DNA of 64,000 bases, taken from contig CAVYIO010000038.1 of assembly GCA_963768565.1 (NCBI GenBank), positions 124,001 through 188,000 on the forward strand, given 5' to 3'. The notes under the pieces were generated by a model. The model ran no database searches and was not told the origin of the DNA. It worked only from the letters and a program-made list of their open reading frames with translations. Shown piece after piece: positions 9,275-16,937 of this stretch; the stretch's first letter is position 1, and each line of letters begins with the position of its first letter. Made by a program: the position numbers and the translations under genes. Source of the DNA: JABDKH01 sp963768565 (GTDB taxonomy: Bacteria > Bacteroidota > Rhodothermia > Rhodothermales > JABDKH01).

Positions 9275-10681
9275 CTAAGCAATGGCTGTCAGGCGCGCAA
9301 CGCTCTCAATATGTTCTGTATGCGGAAACATATCGACCGGTTGAATTGCATCTATTCTGTAGATCTCTGAAAGCGCACTCAGATCGCGCGCTTGAGTCTG
9401 CGGGTTGCAACTAACATACACGAATCGGTCTGCTCGGAGCGACGCGATCTGCTCGACGACGCGCGGATGCAACCCTGCACGGGGCGGGTCCACAATCAGT
9501 ACGTCGGGTACCCCGTGTTCCTCCAGAAATCCGGGATCGACCAGCTTTCCGACGTCGCCGGCAATGAACGAACAATTGTCGACTCGGTTCTGCTGCGCAT
9601 TGGCGCGCGCGTCTTCGATTGCGTCGGCCACTACCTCGACTCCGATGACTTTGTGGACATAGGGCGATAGATAAAGAGAGATCGTGCCTGTTCCACAATA
9701 CAGATCATACACAACGTCGGAAGGCCGTAGCCCGGCAGCGTCTCTGACCACTTCGTATAGCCGTTCCGCCTGATCCGTATTCGTCTGGAAAAACGACTGC
9801 GGGCCGATGTCGAATTCAAAATCACCGAGTCGTTCCTTGATCTTGCCGGACCCGAATACGACATAGGTCTCACTACCCAGTGCCGTCTGCGCCGGAGTAT
9901 CGTTGATCGTGTTGACAAACGTCGAGACGGCTAACTCGGATGATCTCAATAACTCCGCCATCCTTTCGTCGACGGATGAATCGCGACGTGAGGTCACGAG
10001 ATTGACCATGCGGTCTCCTGTTCTCTTGCCCTCACGAATGACAAGGTGCCGAAGCAGTCCCGTATGACCGCGAGTATCCCATGGAGCCCACTCTGATTGT
10101 CTGGCCAAAGCGCGGACTCTGTTTACGATTTCGCGGCTTTCCATCGACTGAAGATGGCACTCCTCCAGGTCGATGATCTTGGCAAACTGACGTGGCGCGT
10201 GCAAGCCAAGCGCGAAACTTTTGTCGAAGATCTGGCCCGACTCTATGTCGCTCTTCGTTAACCACCGCTGCGAACTGAATGAGAACTCCATCTTGTTGCG
10301 ATAGAGATAGGTCGCGGCCGATCTCAGCGTCGGCTTCACGTCTACCTGATCGAATCCACCCGCGTGCTCAAACGCTTCGACGACACTTTGTCGCTTTGCC
10401 TCAAGCTGTGCCTCGTAGTCGACGTGCTGCCACTTGCACCCGCCGCAATGACCAAAGTACCGGCAGACGGGCTTCGCTCGCAGTGGGCTCTCGCGTACCG
10501 TTTGCAGGACCTCAGCCTCCGCATACTTCTTCTTGAGCTTTCTTATGCGGATGTCGACCTCATCACCGGGAACGGCAGCCGGAACGAAGATCACCATGCC
10601 ATCGACGCGTGCCAGTGACTTCCCACGATCGGCGAACTTCTCGATCGTAACCCGAAGTTCGGAGCCTTTTTTAAGTCCCAT
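9275..10681 (-). CDS. rlmD: 23S rRNA (uracil-C5)-methyltransferase, RlmD/RumA family
   Basis: This 468-residue protein carries an N-terminal TRAM RNA-binding domain (residues about 1-65), then the iron-sulfur cysteine motif CRYFGHCGGCKWQHV, and a C-terminal SAM-dependent methyltransferase domain with VYDLYCGTGTISLYLS (SAM loop), VDPPRAGLHPRVVEQI and the catalytic cysteine in VYVSCNPQTQARDL. Family members methylate C5 of specific uridines in 23S rRNA (U1939 in E. coli) or, for paralogues, other RNA sites; which uridine is modified here cannot be read from sequence alone. It is tightly packed between the cNMP-binding gene and the SDR gene. Confidence 0.93.
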   Translation of the reverse strand: MGLKKGSELRVTIEKFADRGKSLARVDGMVIFVPAAVPGDEVDIRIRKLKKKYAEAEVLQTVRESPLRAKPVCRYFGHCGGCKWQHVDYEAQLEAKRQSVVEAFEHAGGFDQVDVKPTLRSAATYLYRNKMEFSFSSQRWLTKSDIESGQIFDKSFALGLHAPRQFAKIIDLEECHLQSMESREIVNRVRALARQSEWAPWDTRGHTGLLRHLVIREGKRTGDRMVNLVTSRRDSSVDERMAELLRSSELAVSTFVNTINDTPAQTALGSETYVVFGSGKIKERLGDFEFDIGPQSFFQTNTDQAERLYEVVRDAAGLRPSDVVYDLYCGTGTISLYLSPYVHKVIGVEVVADAIEDARANAQQNRVDNCSFIAGDVGKLVDPGFLEEHGVPDVLIVDPPRAGLHPRVVEQIASLRADRFVYVSCNPQTQARDLSALSEIYRIDAIQPVDMFPHTEHIESVARLTAIA

Positions 10682-10699
10682 TGGCGCCGGCGAAAGACA

Positions 10700-11302
10700 T
10701 CAGGCCATCTCCTTCGTTATCGTCGTTTCCGTCAGCATAGCCATCGTCTGCGTACGCCCGCACGTCTCCTCGACACAATTGAGCAACGATGAGTATCTCC
10801 GACCGACGTGGCGTGCGAGCACCTTGTATACCGCAGCGCCGGCAGATGGACTTCTGTTCAGCACGGCATTCAGGTCCGGGCGAAAAAGCCCCAGGAGTAC
10901 GGTGTCCGCCCTTGATTGCGCGGACTCGGTTCGGCGCAGATCTTCAAAAACGGACAGAACACCGAAAATATCCCCTTCGCCAAGTTCAGCGATATCAACA
11001 TCTCGGTCGTCTTCGTCTCTCCGCGCGAGGCGAACGCGCCCGTCACCGATCAGATAAAGGCCAAGTCCCGGATCATTCTCGTAGTAGATATACTCGTCGC
11101 GCTTGAAGCGACGCTCGTGCATAACCTCCGCCACACGTACCAGATGCCTCTTCGGCATATCGCCGAACACGGGCGAGCTGCGAAGTGCATGGACGCGTGA
11201 ACGAATCCGCTCATCGTCGTCTCTTGTGAATAGTCGCCTGTGGAAGCGACGAAGACCCTCTGTAAATCTCTGCAACGTGGTCATGTGACAATCTAATCTC
11301 AC
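10700..11302 (-). CDS. Cyclic nucleotide-binding domain protein without a DNA-binding domain
   Basis: Of 200 residues, about 45-165 form one cNMP-binding beta-barrel: SSPVFGDMPKRHLVRVAEVM, RRFKRDEYIYYENDPGLGLYLIGDGRVRLARR and LGEGDIFGVLSVFEDLRRTESA, the last corresponding to the phosphate-binding cassette. The rest is an N-terminal helix and a short C-terminal helix; no helix-turn-helix is visible, so it is not a standard Crp/Fnr regulator. Met7 (11284) is an equally good start. It lies 12-30 bp downstream of the BamA-like gene. The ligand is unknown. It might act as a sensor subunit for a partner protein; that is inference. Confidence 0.8.
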   Translation of the reverse strand: MRLDCHMTTLQRFTEGLRRFHRRLFTRDDDERIRSRVHALRSSPVFGDMPKRHLVRVAEVMHERRFKRDEYIYYENDPGLGLYLIGDGRVRLARRDEDDRDVDIAELGEGDIFGVLSVFEDLRRTESAQSRADTVLLGLFRPDLNAVLNRSPSAGAAVYKVLARHVGRRYSSLLNCVEETCGRTQTMAMLTETTITKEMA

Positions 11303-11314
11303 CGAGAGTACAGC

Positions 11315-13858
11315 TCAGAACGTATGCCCGATCCCAAAATGTAACCGAGGCTTGTTCCAGCGATCGACAAAGAACGATTTCGCGGCCGGGTCGTGCACGC
11401 GATACGCGAAATCGAGTCGTGCGATAAAGTACTCCCACGACAGCCGTAACCCAACACCGCCGCCAACACCGAGCTCACGAACGAGTCTTTCAGGCCGAAA
11501 ACGCCCGTCGTCATTTCCACGGCCCTCCAGATCCAGTCCGGGATTCCGTGGTCCGAACCATACGTTCCCGGCGTCCACGAACGGTGTCAGAATCCAGTCG
11601 GCTGCAAAGAGGTTGCGAATTATCGTCTGGCGAAACTCCACGCTCACCTCGACCTTCACATCACCACCAAAAATATTGGCTTCGGATGTGGCATCTTCCG
11701 ATGACAGTTGTGCAGTGCCCGGTCCGAGGTCACCCAGTCCCCAGCCGCGAACGCTGAATGCGCCGCCTGCAAAGAAGCGCTTGTCGAATGGTACAATATC
11801 GGAACGGCCTGTGGGGTGGGAGAATCCAGCAAACGCCTTCCAGGCAAATACCAGGCTCCGTGTCCAGGGGTGGTACTGACGGACATCCGTGACGAGCTTC
11901 AGATACGGGCGGTAGATGAGTCTGGTCTCGTTCGCACCACCGAAGAATGGAAGGCCGGGCAGGCTCCCCTCAACGGAATCCGGAGTGAACACGGCTCGGT
12001 CCAATAGAGACGGCAGATTGCCCCCGACTTCAACCGACCATTCGTACGAGTGGCCGCGATCACGACGCAGCGGATTGGCGGTCAGCGAAATCAGCGTATA
12101 TCGAAGGGCATTGTTGATCTGCGGTTTCGTGTAGTCCTCCAGGATCCGGGCCTGTTGTATCGGATCCGACACGGCGCCCAGGACGGGCTCAAGGAAGTCT
12201 TCGTTGAAACCACTCAGTGTATCCGGGTTGCTCAGGCTGACGTCGATCAGATCCAGGATGGAAGTGACACTTCGTGAGTGTTGCAGTTCAAGCCGCAACT
12301 GTGCCGTGCCGCGGCCACGAACGATCAGTTTCAATTCGTCGCGGCGAGCCGCGAGAAGACTGAACGAGATCCTGGATCGGACGTCGTAGAATCGCCCGAT
12401 CCGTTCGACAAACCGGAACGGTCTGATGACGTACGGCAGATTGACTGTGGCTTCGATTTCGCCCTGCGTCGACCTGAAGAGCCTGAAATCGCTGTTCGCT
12501 GCGATTGACGTCGTACCGCGTAACTGAAACGCTTCGCCTTTGCCAAAAAGATTGGCGTTCCGGTACGTTACTCCAAAGCCCATCCCCAGATCAGAATCAG
12601 TATTGCCGAGGAGTCCGGTGCGTTGTAGAACGAAGGTCTCCAGACGAATCTGGTGCCGCTGCCGCGTCCGCAACTCGATAAGATGTGACAGGTCTGGCAC
12701 CTGGGCTCCGACCGTATCAGGAATAAGCACCTGCACATCGGTAAAAGCGAAGACACCAGACTTCTCCAGGCGACGTTTCGTGTCCGTGACCCGTGACTGG
12801 TCGTACCATTCACCCGGTTCGAACTGCAGTGAGCGAAGCAGCAATCCGTTGCTGAGTTTCCGTTCTGAAAAGATGGTTGACGTGATTGAGTACGTCCTTC
12901 CGGTGTCACTGCCGTTCGTTACGTCGAACGTGTCACGTCGCACCGTGTCGACCGACTCCGGACCGTTAACAACAAAATCCACATCGGCAAATCGGAATCT
13001 CTTACCCGGGCGGATGCGGAATCGAATGTCAAAGGAGTCGCGTCCGACCGGAAAGACAATCGCGCGAATCGAGTCTCGGGTGGCAAGTGCGTACCCTCGA
13101 TTGAGAAGTGAATTCAGAATTCGTCGTCGTTCTGCAAGCAGCTTCGATTCCGAGTAGCGCTCGCCGCGAGCGCGAAACGCCAGCCGTCCCTGCTGTCCCG
13201 GACTGCTACGTTTCTGGATGAGAGATCTGCGAAGAATCCGTCGTGCATACGCCTCATCAACATCATCCAGACCGTCGAATTCCACATCGCGGATATACGC
13301 AGGGTAGCCCGGGTCGATGTGAAACTCGATCTCCAGGTGTTCGCCTGACCGAGATGTGATTACACGAGTGGTGATGTTTGCATGGCGATATCCTTCCTGC
13401 TGGTAGAACAGTCTCAGTCGATCGGCATCCGCGGCTACCACACTTGAATCTATATAAGCGGGCGGCTCCCCGGCAGACATCAGCGCTCGACTCAGTCCTT
13501 TTCCCAACTTTCCCGATTCACCCAGTCGATACAGGCCGAGCCACCACCTGATTCCTGTCCAGGGTCCCAGCAGTTCTCGGTTCGCGACGGACCGCACCCG
13601 CAGGCCGAGCGCCTCCCGCGAAAACACGAGGTCGCCAATGAAGCGGATGTCGGTGACAATAGCTGCAGGCTGCGGGTCGTCCGGCTGACCATCCTGTCCT
13701 CTCGCCGGTATGACAGTGAGCAGCAGAAACAAGAGAGCAGTCGATGTACGTCTTTGCGTACGGAGATGCCCTGCGAAGAGGCGGAATTCGGCGGGGAACC
13801 GATGGAAATGGGAACCGGCAGACGGAGGAGTGCGGACTAAAGTCTGAGACTCACACAC
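11315..13858 (-). CDS. BamA/TamA-like outer membrane protein (POTRA repeats plus Omp85 barrel)
   Basis: About 847 residues. A signal peptide-like stretch (TALLFLLLTVIPARGQ) precedes a region rich in POTRA-type strands (AIVTDIRFIGDLVFSREAL; LEIEFHIDPGYPAYIRDVEF; FDIRFRIRPGKRFRFADVDF), and the C-terminal half is an Omp85/surface-antigen barrel (FFAGGAFSVRGWGLGDLGPG; FDAGNVWFG) ending in a phenylalanine (GIGHTF), as outer-membrane barrels do. It probably inserts or exports outer-membrane components. No ATG lies close to the signal peptide. I chose the GTG at 13858, which shares one base with the stop of the upstream gene; an ATG at 13909 would overlap that gene by 52 bp. It may be the main BamA or a TamA/Omp85 paralogue. 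Confidence 0.85.
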   Translation of the reverse strand: MCESQTLVRTPPSAGSHFHRFPAEFRLFAGHLRTQRRTSTALLFLLLTVIPARGQDGQPDDPQPAAIVTDIRFIGDLVFSREALGLRVRSVANRELLGPWTGIRWWLGLYRLGESGKLGKGLSRALMSAGEPPAYIDSSVVAADADRLRLFYQQEGYRHANITTRVITSRSGEHLEIEFHIDPGYPAYIRDVEFDGLDDVDEAYARRILRRSLIQKRSSPGQQGRLAFRARGERYSESKLLAERRRILNSLLNRGYALATRDSIRAIVFPVGRDSFDIRFRIRPGKRFRFADVDFVVNGPESVDTVRRDTFDVTNGSDTGRTYSITSTIFSERKLSNGLLLRSLQFEPGEWYDQSRVTDTKRRLEKSGVFAFTDVQVLIPDTVGAQVPDLSHLIELRTRQRHQIRLETFVLQRTGLLGNTDSDLGMGFGVTYRNANLFGKGEAFQLRGTTSIAANSDFRLFRSTQGEIEATVNLPYVIRPFRFVERIGRFYDVRSRISFSLLAARRDELKLIVRGRGTAQLRLELQHSRSVTSILDLIDVSLSNPDTLSGFNEDFLEPVLGAVSDPIQQARILEDYTKPQINNALRYTLISLTANPLRRDRGHSYEWSVEVGGNLPSLLDRAVFTPDSVEGSLPGLPFFGGANETRLIYRPYLKLVTDVRQYHPWTRSLVFAWKAFAGFSHPTGRSDIVPFDKRFFAGGAFSVRGWGLGDLGPGTAQLSSEDATSEANIFGGDVKVEVSVEFRQTIIRNLFAADWILTPFVDAGNVWFGPRNPGLDLEGRGNDDGRFRPERLVRELGVGGGVGLRLSWEYFIARLDFAYRVHDPAAKSFFVDRWNKPRLHFGIGHTF

Positions 13859-14076
13859 TACTCGTCTTCGTAGTAGAAATCGTCGTCTGCTGTCGGGAAG
13901 TCCGGCCACACCTCCTCAATGCTTTCATAGGGTTCGCCGTCGTCCTCTATTGCAGTGAGGTTTTCGACGACTTCGGAAGGTGATCCGGTACGCTCCGCAT
14001 AGTCGATCAACTCCTCTTTGGTCGCGGGCCACGGAGCATCTTCCAGATACGTAGCAAGTTCTAGTGTCCAATACAT
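13858..14076 (-). CDS. Small acidic DUF2795-like protein
   Basis: A 72-residue acidic protein (MYWTLELATYLEDAPWPATK, then a middle with SPSEVVENLTAIEDDGEPYE and a tail full of Asp and Glu). I recognise this as the DUF2795-type small protein common in Bacteroidota; its function is unknown. Its stop codon shares a base with the likely GTG start of the BamA-like gene, so the two are probably translationally coupled. It heads the minus-strand run after the M23 peptidase terminator. Confidence 0.78.
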   Translation of the reverse strand: MYWTLELATYLEDAPWPATKEELIDYAERTGSPSEVVENLTAIEDDGEPYESIEEVWPDFPTADDDFYYEDE

Positions 14077-14222
14077 GTGCTGAAGTTCAGTCTGTGGCGA
14101 TCAGCCTTCGTCTCACCCCAGACAAGAAACATTGACGAACGACGGACAATAGGCTCTCGATTCAAGAAAAACAAGAGCGAAATGCCGATCCGGTGGGACA
14201 CGCCCGTTTCTGTAGATTACCC

Positions 14223-14261
14223 AAAAAAGAAAGGGTTCCCACCTGAGGTGAGAACCCTTTC
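14223..14261 (-). terminator. Strong intrinsic terminator after the M23 peptidase gene
   Basis: GAAAGGGTTC (14229-14238) pairs perfectly with GAACCCTTTC (14252-14261), with a further 5-bp inner stem. Read on the minus strand it ends in six T residues (14223-14228). It starts 20 bp after the peptidase stop codon. The remaining 14077-14222 region should hold the promoter of the DUF2795-like gene, but I see no clear match. Confidence 0.88.
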
Positions 14262-14280
14262 AAAAATCAATCGGTCGGGA

Positions 14281-15402
14281 TCAGTCCAGAGAAACCTCGC
14301 CCTGCTGTGACTCGGCAAGCAGTTTCTCATACTCGGCCGGCGTCATGCTCGGAGCAAAGAAGAATACCGGGTTAAACGGTTTGCCCTGATCGTCGCGCAC
14401 CTCGTAGTGGAGATGCGGTGCTTTCGACAAACCCGTGTTTCCGCTCTTGCCTATCAGGTCACCTCGCTTGACGCGTCGACCACTGCGAATTCCCTCAGGG
14501 ATCTCGGAGAGATGGGCATAGGTCGTAACGTAGCCGATGCTCGGGTGACTCAGCCGGACGTACTTGCCCAGTCCGCCGCCCCGGCCTGTTTCCTTAATGA
14601 CGCCGTCGCCCGGTGCAACGACATCCGAGCCTTTCGGGACGAGAATGTCTACGCCGCGATGCGGCCGCACAATCTTGAGAATGGGATGACGCCTCATTCC
14701 GTATCCAGAAACAACCGGACCGTCTGCCGGGAGAATCGCCGGCATCTCTTCCAACTGCCGCTTGTGTTCTCCGGCGATTACGGTGAGTTCGCGATAGCTG
14801 GCACCCTGGAGACTGATCTGGCGCTCAAGCTGATCGATAGTTTGTGCGGACTCCCGCAGCAACGTCGCGGTTTCGCGACCGAAGCCGGTGTAGGCCCTGT
14901 AGGCGTCGGTGCCACCGACACCCGCCTGCCGAATATCCTGAGAGATAGGTGTGGCCTGAAGCAGGGAGCGATACAGTTCCTGATCCGAATCCGAGAGCTC
15001 GGCGAGCTCAACCTGCACGGCCTTCATGCGCTCTCCTATCGTCGTCAGGTGATCTCGAAGAGCTTCGTTTTCGGACTCGAGTGCTAATTCCTGAGGCGTG
15101 CTGAAGAGGCGATCCAGGCCGAGCGTAAAGAGGCTTGCGAGAAACAGGGCCAGCAGCGTAAACGCTGTGAATCTAACTACCCGATCACGAACGCTGGGCT
15201 CGAGCTCGACGAAGACGCATGCTTCGGGATCGTAGTAGTAGCGTTTTCCTCTCTGCATGTTTCTTGTGGCCGTCAAGCGCGATAACGCAACCTGAATGTC
15301 ATTGGAGGGGGTTTTGACACTGGCGTGCTTGAGGGTCGGCGTTGGCTCCGGGTGCTCCATCGTGGGCACGTCCGCGGAATCGGCCAGCTTCCTCCACCTC
15401 AT
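14281..15402 (-). CDS. M23 family (LytM-type) metallopeptidase, membrane-anchored
   Basis: The 373-residue protein has a cytoplasmic N-terminus, one transmembrane helix (FTAFTLLALFLASLFTLGL, about 79-97), a periplasmic coiled-coil and a C-terminal M23 domain. Zinc ligands are visible in HRGVD and in HLHYEV, with MRRHPIL before them. Such enzymes cut peptidoglycan cross-bridges or activate amidases. The start is uncertain: conserved relatives begin near MQRGKRYYYDPE (Met49, at 15258), but the ATG at 15402 lies about 35 nt after a good promoter and the extra codons look coding. It follows the bactofilin gene on the same strand, a pairing known in several phyla, suggesting localised wall remodelling. 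Confidence 0.9.
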   Translation of the reverse strand: MRWRKLADSADVPTMEHPEPTPTLKHASVKTPSNDIQVALSRLTATRNMQRGKRYYYDPEACVFVELEPSVRDRVVRFTAFTLLALFLASLFTLGLDRLFSTPQELALESENEALRDHLTTIGERMKAVQVELAELSDSDQELYRSLLQATPISQDIRQAGVGGTDAYRAYTGFGRETATLLRESAQTIDQLERQISLQGASYRELTVIAGEHKRQLEEMPAILPADGPVVSGYGMRRHPILKIVRPHRGVDILVPKGSDVVAPGDGVIKETGRGGGLGKYVRLSHPSIGYVTTYAHLSEIPEGIRSGRRVKRGDLIGKSGNTGLSKAPHLHYEVRDDQGKPFNPVFFFAPSMTPAEYEKLLAESQQGEVSLD

Positions 15403-15443
15403 ACGTCCGTGACTCGGCTGCCAGGTTGTAGAAACGAACCGTA

Positions 15444-15472
15444 AATATAGCAGTCGGGGCCCGGCCAGTCAA
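15444..15472 (-). promoter_or_regulatory. Sigma-70-type promoter upstream of the M23 peptidase
   Basis: On the minus strand TTGACT (15472-15467) and TATATT (15449-15444) are separated by exactly 17 bp, close to the E. coli-type consensus. The predicted start point near 15437 lies about 35 nt before the ATG at 15402, so the peptidase can be transcribed apart from the bactofilin gene. Confidence 0.6.
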
Positions 15473-15674
15473 CGGGACAATTGACCTGACAAGTCGCTGA
15501 GAATGGCTGATAGAAGCGGCCGGAGTCATAGATCATTTCACCCGGCCGCGCGGTCGCCGATTATCGCCGTTAGCCCGGCCGAGGGTGAGCATTACTTTGG
15601 GCGGTCCCTACACACAAGACTATCGGTCAACCGGCGCCGATATTAAGGTATTGCGGGTCGCGAGATGTCAGGAC

Positions 15675-15693
15675 GGCCCGGGCTCAACCCGGG
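15675..15693. other. GC-rich hairpin in the bactofilin-M23 intergenic region
   Basis: GCCCGGG (15675-15681) pairs with CCCGGGC (15687-15693) around a 5-nt loop, 18 bp beyond the bactofilin stop. There is no T tract, so it may be an mRNA-stabilising hairpin or a weak terminator. Apart from this and the promoter at 15444-15472, nothing else is seen between 15403 and 15711. Confidence 0.4.
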
Positions 15694-15711
15694 CAGCGGG
15701 CCGATCCACGC

Positions 15712-16380
15712 CTAGTTTCTGGGTCGGTCCGACCTTTCGGCGGCCCGCGAGATTTGACCGGGATTGTTGGATGGTTTCGGAAGAATTTCCTCCATTCTTT
15801 CTGATTCCATCATCCGGTCGCTGGATAATCCGCCGGATCGGCCTTCCTCGGAGGCGAGAACCGCCACGTCATTGGACCACCCGTGCGAGTTCTCGCGCGC
15901 ACCGTCCCCGGCGGCCAGCTCATCACGAGCGGGCTCAGGCCCAGCCATGCCTGTATGCGACCGCGCATTGTCCAATTCGAGCCTGGCCTCGCGCCGGCGA
16001 CTTTCCAGAAGGTCGAAGAAATCCTCGTTCCCGACGCGGAGACGTACATCACCGGAAGAGCCCTCCTCCACCACCAGCCTGGCCGCCCGTGCGGATCCAT
16101 TCAGAACGGCTGTGGAACGCAGCGTAAGCGTGTTTGAGACTATAAGTTCGCCGTCGACGCTGCCTGCGATAATGGCCTCACGCGCGTTCAACGTGCCTGC
16201 CACGGACGCGCCGGCAGCGACTACGACTCTGCCGCCGACCTGGATCTCTCCTTCGAGCGTTCCTCGAACCGTCAAATCATGAGCAACCGTGAACGTCCCG
16301 CCCCGGATCTCCGTGTGACGACTCAGTACGGTTACGTCATCGTCGGGGGCTCTCTGCGAATCTGTTTGAGACATCGTCAC
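15712..16380 (-). CDS. Bactofilin (polymer-forming cytoskeletal protein)
   Basis: Residues about 20-125 are a bactofilin beta-helix: VLSRHTEIRGGTFTVAHDLT, VRGTLEGEIQVGGRVVVAAG, then ASVAGTLNAREAIIAGSVDG. The hydrophobic/glycine periodicity is typical. Bactofilins self-assemble without nucleotide and recruit wall enzymes to specific sites. The tail (about 140-222) is long, charged and probably disordered. Full length is 222 residues. The next gene downstream on the same strand is an M23 peptidase, the usual partner. Whether it is membrane-attached is unclear; no transmembrane segment is visible. Confidence 0.92.
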   Translation of the reverse strand: MTMSQTDSQRAPDDDVTVLSRHTEIRGGTFTVAHDLTVRGTLEGEIQVGGRVVVAAGASVAGTLNAREAIIAGSVDGELIVSNTLTLRSTAVLNGSARAARLVVEEGSSGDVRLRVGNEDFFDLLESRRREARLELDNARSHTGMAGPEPARDELAAGDGARENSHGWSNDVAVLASEEGRSGGLSSDRMMESERMEEILPKPSNNPGQISRAAERSDRPRN

Positions 16381-16464
16381 ACTAATGTTTCGTTTGCGCG
16401 ATCAAAGCGCCGTCGCGGCATATTGCGCCTACCCAAGTAAACGAATCGAAACCTCGAATTCCAC

Positions 16465-16902
16465 TCAGCTCGCTCCCCCCGAGCCTCCGTCTTCACGGAC
16501 CACAAGCTCGTCAGGGAGGTCGTTTCGCTGCGGCTCCGGATTGATCAACCCACCGGTTAATGGCGTCTCGAAAGCGGTCAGGAAGGGCGCTATCGCCGAA
16601 AACAGAAGCTCTTGCTGGAACTCAATAAAGTCGTCGTCAAAGCCTCCACCGGGAGCCTGATGGCCTTCAATATCGAGGTATAGTGTCCGCGGCCAGCCCG
16701 GATACGTGGCTTGAGCTTCCAGAACTAGCCTGAAAAGGGTCTTCGCAGCCACTTCGAAAGTCTCCTCAGGCTGCACGATGTGATAGATCGACACCGAGTT
16801 GTCGAAGTTCATCGTGACTCCCGGACTGTCCGGTTTCCGGTACTCCGGAATGTAGTGCGGATCACTCATGGGTCTGAACAGCTGGCTTCTGGAGATCGGC
16901 AA
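16465..16902 (-). CDS. Conserved-looking protein of unknown function
   Basis: A 145-residue protein I do not recognise; Met12 (MSDPHYIPEYRKPDSPG) may be the true start. The middle (TMNFDNSVSIYHIVQPEETF; TYPGWPRTLYLDIEGHQAPG; GGFDDDFIEFQQELLF) looks like a folded alpha/beta domain with a DIEGH sequence, followed by a low-complexity tail. No signal peptide or membrane segment. It lies between uvrA and the bactofilin gene, 35 bp after uvrA, and is probably expressed with uvrA. No function is claimed. Confidence 0.65.
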   Translation of the reverse strand: MPISRSQLFRPMSDPHYIPEYRKPDSPGVTMNFDNSVSIYHIVQPEETFEVAAKTLFRLVLEAQATYPGWPRTLYLDIEGHQAPGGGFDDDFIEFQQELLFSAIAPFLTAFETPLTGGLINPEPQRNDLPDELVVREDGGSGGAS

Positions 16903-16937
16903 TACTCCGGCCGAGACCAGGCCTCGCCGCCAGGATA

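Noticed and set aside
8330..9370. A 346-codon plus-strand frame
   Set aside because: Antisense to the SDR gene, which has clear Rossmann and YxxxK motifs.
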